Below are positions 34,740-45,260 of a DNA stretch of 64,000 bases, one piece after another; position 1 is the stretch's first letter; each line of letters opens with the position of its first letter. The stretch is taken from NCBI GenBank assembly GCA_028571685.1, contig CM053148.1:84900001-84964000 (forward strand), in the 5' to 3' direction. The stretch comes from Heterohyrax brucei (taxonomy: Eukaryota; Chordata; Mammalia; Hyracoidea; Procaviidae). Under the pieces are notes generated by a model. The model was not told where the DNA came from and did not search any database. It worked only from the letters and a program-made list of their open reading frames with translations. Position numbers and translations under genes: made by a program.

Positions 34740-36185
34740 CTCCAAGAGTAGGTACTTTGCAGAGTAATCAGGAAAGCCTAACAGGTCAAACTGTAAGGAA
34801 AATAGTAAGCAACTCAGGGAGCATCAAAAGAAAATGGAAGGAATACCCAGAGTCATTATACCAGAAAGAACTGGTCAATGCTCAGGCATTTGGAGAGGTA
34901 GCATACGATCTGGAACTGACGATACGGAGGGAAGAAGTTAAGGCTGCATTGAATGTGTTGGTGAAACAAACAAACAAAACCCTGGAATTGATGGAATATC
35001 AATTGAGATAGTTCAACAAGCAGACGCAGCACTGTAAGTGCTGATTTGTCTATGCCAAGAAATTTGGTGAACAACTACCTGATTCAGAAGAGGATGTGGA
35101 ACCAGGGATATCATTGCTGATATCAGATGGATCTTAGCTAAAAGCAGAGATTACCAGAAAGATGTTTACCTGTGTTTCACTATGAAAAGGCGTTTGACTG
35201 CGTGGATCATAATAAATTATGGTTAACATTGCGGAGGATAGGAATTCCGGAATAAGTATTAGTGTCCTTAAGCAATCCATATATGGATCCAGAGGCACTC
35301 ACAGAAACAGAACGAGGGAACACTGCACAGTTCAAAGTCAGAAAAGGTGTACATCAGAGTTGTGTCCTTTCACCATACTTTTTCAATCTGTATGCTGAGC
35401 AAATAATCCAAGGAGCTGGATTATATGAAGAAGAACAAGGCATCAGGACTGGAGGATGACTCATTAACAACCTGTGTTACGCAGAACACTCCATCTTACT
35501 TGATGGAAGTAAAGAAGATCTGAAACACTTACTGATGAAGATCAAGGAGCACAGCCTTCAGCATGGATTGCATCTCAACATCAAGAAAACAGAAATCCTC
35601 ACAACTGGACAGATGAGCAATTTCATTATAAATGGAGAAAGATTGAGATTGTCAAGGATTTCATTTTACTTAGGTATACAGTCAACACTCATTGAAGCAG
35701 CAGTCAAGAAATCAAAAGACTCATTGCACTGGAAAATTCTGCTGTCAAGGATCTCTTTAAAGTATTCAAAAGTAAAGACGTCATCTTGAAGACTGAAGTG
35801 CACCTGACCCAAGCCATGGTATTTTTAACCACATCAAATGCATACTTTTGCTGGACATTGAACAAAGAAGACAGAAGAAGAATTGATGCTTTTGAATTGC
35901 GATGTTGGAGAAGAACGTTGAACATAGCACGGACCTCCAAAAGAACAAACAGATCTGTCCTGGAAGAAGCACGACCAGAGGGTTCCTTGGTAGCAAAGAT
36001 GGCAAGACTGCATCTTAGATACTTTGGACATGTTGTCAGGAAAGATCAGTCCCTGGAGAAGGACATCATGTTTGGACATGTCGCAAGACCAGGCAGTGTT
36101 TCCTCCTGTTTTTCAAAGGGTCATAATGAGTCAGACCTGACTCTATGGCATCTAACAATAACAACAATGGGTCAAAGCAAATAAC
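34740..36185 (+). mobile_element. RTE-clade LINE with RT remnant and intact-looking C-terminus
   Basis: The longest RTE piece. 34757-35010 holds a linker/RT start (FGEVAYDLELTIRREEV). Around 35180-35240 the RT sequence (KAFDCVDHNKLW-like, broken by frameshifts) appears. 35336-35460 has KVRKGVHQSCVLSPYFFNLY. 35786-36070 gives IDAFELRCWRRTLN, KMARLHLRYFGHVVRKDQ and LEKDIMFG. It ends TGGCATCTAACAATAACAAC. Not functional. Confidence 0.82.
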
Positions 36186-36194
36186 CAAAACCAA

Positions 36195-36360
36195 ACCCAA
36201 CCCACTGTTGTCAAGCTGATTCCAACTCATAGTGATCCTATAGGACAGGGTAAAACTGCTCCATAGAGTTTCTAACGAGCATCTGAGAGTTTGAACCTCC
36301 AAACTTGTGGTTAGCCGACTTTGTACTTAACCACTACACCACCAGAGTTTCTATACCTTT
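36195..36360 (-). repeat. tRNA-derived afrotherian SINE
   Basis: The plus strand reads TTGTCAAGCTGATTCCAACTC, CATAGTGATCCTATAGGACAG and TTAACCACTACACCACCAGAG. Confidence 0.75.
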
Positions 36361-36429
36361 CCACAGTATATTAGGAAAGTCTAACAGGTCAAAGCAAACA
36401 AGGAAAGCAAAAACATACAGGGAACAACA

Positions 36430-36780
36430 AAAACAGATATAAAGAGGTCTGGTGCTTATTTGAAGAGTCAGACTATTTTAGGGGAGCTAGATTTTGTCCC
36501 TCTTTGAAATCCTCCCATCTGAACGAGGTATAATCCATCTTTTCTTCCCCAGCTGTGGTAACAACTTAGTGCAAAGGCAATCAACAGAGCTCTCTAAGTC
36601 ACTCCTGAGTTCACCACCTTGAAAATCCAACCACATATCTATACTCCAAGTCTTTGTCCCTTCAGTAGACACAAAGTGATGCCAGGGAACAGGAGTGTAC
36701 CTCCAAGGTGTCTTGGGTGAAAACAAAATGGGGAGAAGGACAAATGGAAAGACAAGAAAGAAAAGCTCTTCTCTGGCTTG
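36430..36780 (-). repeat. Copy B intron 1 remnant matching copy C intron 1
   Basis: 36430-36605 aligns with 60325-60515 (shared TCTGGTG, ATC.GAACGAG and AGAGCTC.CTAAGTCAC). 36605-36700 aligns with 62745-62825. In copy C these two parts are separated by about 2.2 kb containing RTE LINE pieces. B therefore shows the state before that insertion. Left of 36430 the match to copy C is lost and a SINE follows. Confidence 0.6.
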
Positions 36781-36783
36781 TAC

Positions 36784-37428
36784 CTATTGGCTGTCCAGGG
36801 GCTCCTGGTTCCCAGTCTTGCTGTGACACCTCAGTTTCTGCGTCCTTGACGTTAGGCTTCATGCCACTTGGAGGCAGGAATTTGTCATCCTCTACATCAC
36901 AGTTTAAGACTTCATTTCTGCCTCCACCATCTCCTCTGCCCTGTCTACTCCACTGCAGGAGGTGGAAGGGCAGCTGCTGAGTCTCTACCTTCTTAGCTTC
37001 CAAGGGCTTGAGGGACTTGGTGCCATTTGGCAGGTGCAGACTGAGAAGAATGCCTCACTTTGCAGGTAGAAGATGCCATGGACACCCTCGCAAATGTTGA
37101 GGGCCTCTGCAGAGTCCAGGTCCCCCTTCATGATGCCAGAGTAGAAGCAGTGCTTCAGGTCCCCTAGGGGCTCTGAGTGCAGCCCCTGTGAACACTTTCT
37201 GCCCCCTACAGTCTGGAGGGTGAACCTGGATGCGAGGAAGCTATGATCAGGCTGCAGTTCCAAGTTCACCTGAAGACCAAAGACATCCAGGCTAAGGTAT
37301 GAGGTCTAGTTTCCCTGGGCAAGCTCCAACAGAGACTGTACCAACTCCTTATTCTTTTCCATGGGGCTGTCCATGGTGCCCGATGTGGCCAACAGCACAG
37401 CCACTGCTGTGAGGAGTGGCAACAACAT
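36784..37428 (-). pseudogene. ADAMTS1-like copy B, exon 1 (broken)
   Basis: A second copy of the prodomain exon. From the ATG at 37428 it reads a signal-peptide-like MLLPLLTAVAVLLATSG, then LLELAQGN followed by TAG at 37308-37306, where copy C has Glu. Beyond the stop the same frame continues with ASRFTLQTVG, LKHCFYSGIM and VHGIFYLQ. A frameshift near 37040-37060 moves the homology to another frame (LPFHLLQW.., DVEDDKFLP, QQDWEPGAPGQPIG). The donor region (ATAG|GTACAAG, 36784/36783) matches copy C. The nonsense codon and frameshift make a functional product unlikely. No exons 2-6 were found to the left, where an RTE element lies. Confidence 0.82.
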
Positions 37429-38100
37429 GGGTCCAGGCTGCCAGCTCCAGAGCCACCACCTGGACTCTGTGTTCCTCACATCTCTTCTTAACTCATGCCT
37501 TTGGGAATCTTTGTGGGTAGCTCTTTGGGTTCTAGCTCCAGGAGACACTGCCTGCGGCAGTACAGTAATCAAGGGGGGTATTTGTTGTGGCTTGAGCACT
37601 AAACCTCAAAGGCCTCCCTCTGTATTCTTTAAGCTAGCAACCAGTTACTATTATTCTGTGAGCACTGGTTGCTTTCTAGTCGAGCCGTAAGTTAGCTAAC
37701 AAAAAGGTCAACAGTTCCAATCCACAAAGCACTTCTTGGAAACTCTGTGGGGCAGTTCTACTCTGCCCTATAGGGTCACTGAGTGTCAGAAACCACTTGG
37801 AGGCAGTGTATAATATTTGAAATTGCTCATTAAGCAAGGATCAGCTAGGGCTACTGCAGTCACCTTAGAGAAGGCTCTGAGCTCAGCCTGTGTGCAGGAC
37901 TTCTTGTTTCAGTGCAGATTTGGAGGCACCTTGCAGAGGACACTGGAGGGGATAGGCACCCAGCGGCTTGCTCCTACCCTCCCTCTGTTCAGTGGTGTCT
38001 CTCACTCTGCAGGGCTCTGCCCTCTCAGCCCTGTTGCCTGCCCTGGCTTTGCAGTCACTATGGAGTCACACCAGCTTTCAGGGGAGTGCAAGAAGTGGGC
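37429..38100 (-). other. Copy B 5' UTR and proximal upstream region
   Basis: The sequence aligns with the upstream parts of copy A (15164-15800) and copy C (63564-64000). For example, AGCTCCAGGAGACACTGCC on the plus strand is shared by A and B. It carries a plus-strand tRNA-SINE at 37675-37800 that also lies at the matching place in A and C. Confidence 0.55.
37675..37800 (+). repeat. tRNA-derived SINE shared by copies A, B and C
   Basis: Includes AAAAAGGTCAACAGTTCCAAT, CTCTGTGGGGCAGTTCTACTC and TATAGGGTCACTGAGTGTCAG. Equivalent copies lie at about 15410-15490 and 63750-63890, in the same upstream context. Confidence 0.7.
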
Positions 38101-38112
38101 AGCCCGGGCCTT

Positions 38113-38121
38113 CCTTATATA
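38113..38121 (-). promoter_or_regulatory. TATA box upstream of ADAMTS1-like copy B
   Basis: The minus strand reads TATATAAGG in a GC-rich setting, about 690 bp upstream of the copy B ATG. That spacing allows a 5' UTR of several hundred bases, as in ADAMTS1. The matching place in copy A (near 15763) no longer has a TATA motif. The copy C equivalent would fall beyond the window end. Confidence 0.5.
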
Positions 38122-38589
38122 GTGCTGGAAAGGGTTTTCCCCCTCCCCCTCTGCCTTCCCTCCTAGTGGCCTTGGCATCCTTGAAGACACTGCCTCTGAG
38201 CTGAGTTGTTGCTAAACCTTCCTCCTAGCTTTGGACACAGACAGCAAGCGGCAGCCTAAGCATGGGACCCTCACCACAGGCTTGGCAGTCTTAGGGAAGA
38301 AGGCATGGATCAGATCCATGACCAGTGTCTTGTATGTCTGGGGTTTCCAAGTCTGCCTTTCATTATGCCCTCCCCTCCACTGACTTCTGGGACCACATTC
38401 CTTTCCCTCAGCACCCCTAGCACCAGTGTGCCTTAGACTGCCTGGAAGCTTCTTCCCGGGAATGAGAGTCAGGTTGGAAATCTGAGTCCCTTTCTCCAAG
38501 GTTTCCCTGCTCTGAGGGCAGTCTTAGCACACTCCCACCCCTCAGCAAACTCCTTTGCAATTTTGGAGAGGTGCCAGGGCTTATGGTTT

Positions 38590-41500
38590 GAATATTATGA
38601 AGAATTGTTGTTATCTATCTAAACCATCCTTCTTGTTTGACAGACATGAAATAGAATGTCAAAGAGGTGCCTTGATGGAAATGCCACAGCCAGAGTCAAA
38701 CTGGAGGAGAAATGAATGATTCTATCAGTGTAAATCAGGTATGTCTTAAAATTTTAACATGTCTGATTGTTTGTTAGGTAAGTGTATTGCCAGACTTGCT
38801 GTTAGTGTTCTTTCTAATTATTTCATTTCATTTGCATTTTAAATAGGAAATTTCTGGCAATATAATGTTTGCATCTTACGAAGCTAACAGGCCTTTCTCA
38901 TTTCTCAGGGTAGCTGTGGTTCACAACAAATAATGTGCCCTTCGGCTTTCCCTAATAATTCAGGTCAGAAATTCATAATGATTTTCCTTTTCAGTGATAT
39001 TTAGTAATATGTCAGTTACTACATTCCCTCCTACAATTTGTCAACCCTGCAACTTTAATAATAATAAAAATGCTGTGGCCAACTATGTTTTAATCATATA
39101 GCTCTAATGACTTAACCCAAAATCAATTAGACTAAAAATAAAACTAAAACACCTTCTGATGAGATAATACTGCCACCTATTTTCTGTCTGTCATAATAGT
39201 CTTCTGCAAATCAGTGGCAAAAAAAATGTTTCAGTCCACAGAGACAAATTAGGAACTCATTCACTGATTCCATGAATATTTTTTTATGAATCTACAGTAT
39301 GTTTGGCATATATGACTAATTTATTAGAATTAGTAAATTTAAGAAATTTTTGAGGCTTAAACAGTGTCATCTGACAAATCAAAAAAAGGAGTTGGAGGAA
39401 GGGAAAGGAAGAAAAGAGAAAATATTTTACCAGAAGGTACCACAGAAATTGTAGGAAAAGAATTTAAATTTTTTTAAGGGACTGGTTCTCTGTGCAATTA
39501 TTATTATTATTTGCAAATAAAAGATCCAAAGCTCTGGCTCACAGCTCCAGATGAGCTCATAGCCATCACCAGCTTGCCAGTTCTGTGGGTGAGTTCTCTT
39601 AGATGTAGATCTTTCAAATAAAATTCCAGTTGAAGTTTTAAGGAGCCTAGATTAATTGTTCTTATCGACCTTGCCCAAATTGAAAATCTGTCAATAAACA
39701 AATGATTGTTGTAGTTTTTAGCCATTATGTTTTGGGGTTGACTTGCTTGCAGCAAGAAATGACTGATATGTCTTATCACAGCAATTTGTGTTTTGAATTA
39801 TTTCCAGTGAATTAAAACTCTTTGGCAACAATGAATTAGGAAATACCACAGTATGGGATTCAAACAGATTCAAGATTTTTCATGTTCCACTACTATACCA
39901 AATCAACCTCTCTATATAAGTGATTCTTTTTCAAGAAACCAACCAAACTTTATGTTCAAAAGCACCCTGACCCTCTTAACGGCTGTTGTTTCAGAAGTAA
40001 ATGCAACTTTCTTGGTATTGATGCCTTTGCGTAAATGTTTCCAGAATGAAGCATTTGGAATTACTTTCAAGGACTGCAGCTTATTCTTTGACCATCCTCC
40101 ACACTGGCAAATCTCTCCTTGATGGAACGTCTGATTTCTTACATAGACGGCATTATTTATACTCGGAGATACTGACTAAAGTATGATCTGAAAATGGCTA
40201 GCGCCATTCTCAGTTAAGAAAGAAGCTTGCCTTAAAGGCAATGAAACTGATATCCTTTTAAGAATTGGCTTTGAGTGAAGGTCCAAGAAACAGTTCCAAA
40301 TTCTATGAGGCAAATTCTGCTCTGGGTCTTTGACTTGCAGGCCAACACGATCACACAGGGGAGAAAGAGAAAGGCACAGAAATCAATTTAGATCCATCAG
40401 CTTGGGAACATGTATTTCATGCTTACCAGGGCTTCCTTAACTAACTAGGTGACTTACTGAAAAGTATTTTCTTCCACTTGTGGAGACTACAAGTACAAAA
40501 ACGGGTATCAGCCCTGTTGAACCTTCCTTGTTGGTGCCCTAGACTTTCCTGTGTTCCTTGGTTTGTAGATGACCATCAAATGACGACAGGCTTTCCCAGT
40601 ACGTATGACTCTGCGCCCATTTTGGTTCCTTGTATAACTCAGATGTTTTTATGTTTTAGATCCACCTTGTATGCCTTTAATGCAACAAAAGAAAAACCTG
40701 TATTTCTAAACGAGGTCTTATTTACAGGTGCTGATGTCAGAATTTCGACACATCGTTTGGGGGAAAACAATTCAAAGCCTAGCAATCTGGCTTTTGTTTC
40801 TTGAGTAAATACTGCTTCATGAATGGGTAATTATATTTCAGAGAAAGACAGCCTGCATTAAAAAGATGTTTTTATTATGTTTGTTTGGAGTGAATAAGGC
40901 CCAGGTATACTGCCAAACATTGACCTATCATTTCTTAAAAGTGATGTATTTCTTAGTAATAGATGATTAAAATATAAGCGATTCTTCTTGCTACTAAAAT
41001 ATTTTCCGTTAACAGTTCAATTCTTCACCAGTTTCTTAGAAAATAATACTTCAAAGTAAACACTTAAATGTTAATGGCATTATTTTCCTATACCTATGGA
41101 TTCAGAATATAAAATCAATGCAACACCTAGCTAGCAGAAGTCAAATAACCTTGTTGTCATTGATCTTACTGGCTGCTATAATCCACAGGTTGGAGTCCCT
41201 AGGTGGTGCAAATAACAAATTGCTGTACCACTCACTGAAAGGTTTACAGTTCAGTTCAAACTAGAGGTGTTTGTAAGACAGGTCTCATAAACTGCTTCCT
41301 AAAGATCACAACGTTAAAACCCCCTAGGCGCACTTATGGGGTTGCCCACGTGTTAGATTTGAGTTGATGGTGAAAGCAAACACATACCCTTGCTGGTGAG
41401 TTGATTCTGACCTGTAGGCCAGACTAGAATTGCCTTATAGAATTTCCAACAAGCAGCTTCTGATTAGCTGCAAGGGCTGTTAAATCACTAAGCCCCAAAC

Positions 41501-42400
41501 AACAACATCTAAAGAGCAATTCAAACTTAAGATTTTACCTTGTGTATATGCATACTGAGCCTTGAAGTTGACATTTCTCTGAGTAACAGGTGAGTCTGTG
41601 GCTCTTTCCCTCCCTGATTATGAATAGATTTGTGACTACGGAGGAAGTGAAGCCACATGATTGCCACGGCTATGACATTTAGACTGTGTGGCTTCTGCTT
41701 TGTTTTATTTGGACATTTGCTTTAGGGAAGCAGCTGCAGTATTGTGTTGAAGCCCAAACTAGTGTACATGGAAAAAAATATGTGGAGCAATGTTGTGTAG
41801 TTCCCAGGCAACAGGCCGACCAACTGTCAGACATGTGAGTGACAACTAGTGATCACTTAAGATAATTCTAGCCTCCGTCTGTGAAATCACTGGGCCACCC
41901 TTAGCATTCTGCTTTTCTCAGCTGAAGTCCCAGGCATCACACTACGGAGATAAGCTCTTCACATTTTACCATTTCCAAATTCTTGACACACTGATTCTAT
42001 AAGCATAAGAAAATTGTTTGGCTTTTTGTTCACTATGTCTGGGCAGCTGTTTCAAAACAGTAGTCAGTGAAACACAATATTTTTTTGCTGATTGCATTTA
42101 CTTCTGCTGTCTCGCCCTTCTTCACAATTAAAAAAAAAAGTATTACCTTTTGTAAATTTCTAAATGCTTTGGGTTAGACACAGTTTAAACAACTGCATAT
42201 GCAATCAATACCCTCATGACAGATTTTCCTACCAGACCTACTTTGAAAGCCATGCCAAGCCCGAGCCCAATACAGATCAGTACAGCCCCACTCACCTGTG
42301 GATATGTGAATGAGAAATAAATGCTTACTGTCTCATACTCTAGTTTCTTCTTGTGTTATTGGTTTTCATAAGAATTGTGGAACTTACTGTAAAATAAATG
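38590..42400. repeat. Duplicated ADAMTS1-like upstream flank, unit 4
   Basis: This continues copy B to the right. 38590-39340 aligns with units 2 and 3; 39790-42400 aligns with units 1 and 2. It holds the shared SINE pair (41185-41380 plus strand, 41388-41510 minus strand). It ends abruptly at about 42415 against an L1 5'UTR beginning GGGCCAAGATGGTG. Substitutions and indels between copies are frequent, so the duplications look old. Confidence 0.7.
41185..41510. repeat. Facing SINE pair shared with units 1 and 2
   Basis: A plus-strand SINE (41185-41380, starting GGAGTCCCTAGGTGGTGCAAA) is followed directly by a minus-strand SINE (41388-41510, TTGCTGGTGAGTTGATTCTG..). The same pair occurs at 3880-4720 and 18570-18825. 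Confidence 0.68.
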
Positions 42401-42414
42401 CTGATATGGGTTTC

Positions 42415-43835
42415 AGGGCCAAGATGGTGAACTAGACACATGTCTCCTCAATTCCCTCTGAGAATTAAGACCTGGAATGATAATTGAATGGAGCAGCTTG
42501 GTCATCCTGGGAGTCCTAGGATCTGGCATAGGGTTGTCAGATTAGACTAGGCACCAGTAAAGGGGAAATTACCTCTCTCAGAAACAATGCAGAGGCAAGC
42601 TCAGTCCTGCTTTTGCTGAGTCATCATACAGGAGGACTGCAGGTACTGACGCCTTCTTCGTTATCCAGAAGGAGGGGACTGAGCGTGAGCTGGCTAGTAC
42701 ACTGAACTGCAGTGCTTAAGAAAACAGCATGTAGTGCAACAGAGAGACTGTGCTTGGGATATCCACATACTGAGACCCCAGCCACTGACTAAGGGCACCA
42801 CTGCTCCTGTACTCTCTCTCTTCTGAGCTGCACCATAGATTCTGCTGTTTCATGGCAGGGAGGGCAGCTTAGGCAGGACACGTATTGGTCAGCTGAAAGG
42901 TGGAGTCAGTCATGCTGAAGGTCTCACCTGGGGCTACTTCCCATGCTGAGAAGCATCCCTTGTCTGGACAGTGCCTCTCCAGCAGAAAAGCTACGGTTAG
43001 GACCGTGGTGCCTTGAATTGTCTGTGGGGCATGCGAAGGATGGCAGCAAGGCCCTAACCTCAGCCTTCTTTGAACCACATCAGTGTGTCTGTGGATGGCC
43101 TGTGAGGTGCTTTTGTTATCATATGGAAAGCAGGGATTACCACACCTGAGGGCCTGAGAGATTTGGGCAGCTGTTGGACAGTTCCTTGCTCAGTAGTAAA
43201 GCACCTTTTTAAAATAAGACCACCAGGAGAACTCCACCACTCTTCACTAATCCACATCATAGCATCAGCTGACAGCCCCCAGTGACTGCATAAGTAGGGT
43301 GCCATCTTTGCTAGCCAGGAGGTAGACCCTACTAGCCAGGAGGCAGAGGCTGCCACCCCAGAGAGTCCACCTGGGGACAGTTACTAGAGTACATAGAGGT
43401 GGCTGGTGACCAAATCTAGTAGTGTCCTTATTCCCCCTTTAGAACTATGCCTCATATCCTGTTGAGGCAACACCAGAGAAATTGAACAGCATCTTGAAAG
43501 GTGAAAATGGCAATCAGTAGCTAACCATTTAAAGAAGTAGTTTACCATGGCTCCAGAAACCTCCCAAAATAAAGAATTAAAAAACTTCTGAGATCAAGAA
43601 ACCTTTCTGAAATTATTGGAGGTTAAGTACAAAAGAATTACTTACATACAGAGCCCTCTTAGAGATTAAACAAAATACAACAGAACAAAATCACACATTA
43701 AGTAAGCTGTTTGAACTGATGGAACATCAATGATCTAAAATCCAGCAAATCAATAACAAAACTACAGAATTACACAATTCAATCCAAAGCCAAAAGAGTA
43801 GAACTGAGGAGATAAAAGCTAGAGTTAGCGAGCTT
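42415..43835 (+). mobile_element. L1 5'UTR
   Basis: Starts GGGCCAAGATGGTGAACTAG, a typical L1 5' end. It continues through GCTGCCACCCCAGAGAGTCC (shared with window position 20-40) and stops at about 43835, where the retroviral pol begins. Small open frames on both strands are not genes. Confidence 0.62.
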
Positions 43836-43839
43836 GGGG

Positions 43840-44833
43840 GTTGAGCAACTGATACCAGTACCTGAATATTCCAGCATCCTGTTCACTGTTCCTGTACTGG
43901 TCTTCTGGTCTCCATTACGTCCAAGTTTTCAGGATAACTCAGTCTCAAGTTTGGAACTGATGAAGAGGTTGGTCCCAGGATTGGGATTTCCTAGAAAAAG
44001 CAAACTTATGCACAGTTACTACTACTTGTCCCAGATAGGTAATACACTAACCTGAAAATCATGATCTACTTAGGGATCATCAAAATCGAACATATTTTGG
44101 AATGCTATATATCATTTCATATGGTTTCAGTTTGAGTCTACTTTGAGGAACTACCTTTAACCAGAGCAGTGCAATAGGCAATGTCTGATCTCAGTGAAGA
44201 TGAATTTCTTGAGATAGCTTAGAGATTGTTTTCTTCAAGGTGTGATTCATCTTCTCAACTTTTGCTGAGGATTAAAGTCCCAAGGCAGCATGTAGCTTCC
44301 AATTTATTCATCAAAGTTTGCTCATCTTTTGGGGTATTTATGATATAAATGAAGGCCCATTGTCACTTTGAGTACTTCTTGGTGATGCAAATCTAGGCAT
44401 TATCTCTCCCAGGAAATATATGACTAGTGCTGTAGCTCCTTTTGTGTGGGTTGGGTAGACTTTGACCTATCCTGAAAAAGTGTCCAGAAAAACTAGTAAA
44501 TATTTCCATCCCATTGGTTTGTGTACTTGGGTAAAATCAATCTGCCAGTCTTCAAATGGAATTTTCCCTTGATAATGTTTTCCTTGCACATTTTGATGTA
44601 GATTAGTTTTTGGATTATTGATATTACAGTATACCTGACATTATAATTTTAGCTTGTTTTGCTGTTCTTACCAGCCCTGATCCTACTAAATAAGGTTGAA
44701 TTAATTTGGTCAGGGCATCTCTGTCATAAAGTGTAGCCTCGTGTAGGTGTTTAGTGATAGGCCAGACCATAGGTTTAGGAAGCAGCACCTTTCCTTTTTC
44801 ATTAACATCTGTTAACATTTGACTTTCCCTCGG
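43840..44833 (-). pseudogene. Gammaretrovirus-like integrase region (3' part of pol), degenerate
   Basis: Minus strand. Near 44700-44830 is the N-terminal integrase part (KHLHEATLYDRDALTKLI). Then DWQIDF (first catalytic Asp) and QSDNGPSF (second catalytic Asp), and a C-terminal part KLKPYEMIYSIP. Several stops are present. The region is cut off by an L1 at 43835, so no env or 3' LTR follows. It is separated from the rest of pol by the plus-strand ERV at 44834-51173. Confidence 0.75.
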
Positions 44834-45260
44834 TGGTAAATGTAGGAACCTAGTAAAGGTCACTTAGGTATCAAGCTGCATTCCATCCTGTGCCTCAGAT
44901 TACCACCCTCAGACCAAATGATACTAAATGTAAGAATTCTCACCCTCAGAGTGGATTAGCAGGTCTGCATTCCTCTCTGTATCTCTGAAGAAATGTCATT
45001 GATTAAGACCTCAGAGAGAGGTAATGAAATTTGGGGTAAATCATGCTGTTTGATTATTCTGTGACAAACACCAACCCCTTTGAATTCTGGCTGTAAAAAC
45101 TACTGGAAACGTAACCCAAGCGGGCAGTTTTGGGAGAAGTTATTCTTACTGTCGCCCAGCTGGCATGCTTGTCTGCTAATAAAGCATTGAAACTTTCTCA
45201 CTGTCTCTTAATTTCAACTGTCAGTGACAGGTGGAACCAACTTGCTTTAGTTCAGCAGCA
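44834..45260 (+). repeat. 5' LTR of the nested ERV
   Basis: Begins TGGTAAATGTAGGAACC and ends TTCAGCAGCA. It has GGCTGTAAAAACTAC near 45090 (decayed TATA) and AATAAAGCATTGAAA near 45178 (poly(A) signal). A primer-binding-site-like TGGTGACTGTGGCAGG follows at 45265. Confidence 0.68.

Noticed and set aside
39507..39779. 90-codon minus-strand open frame in the copy B upstream flank
   Set aside because: No recognised domain, and no supporting splice context. Probably a repeat; family not identified.
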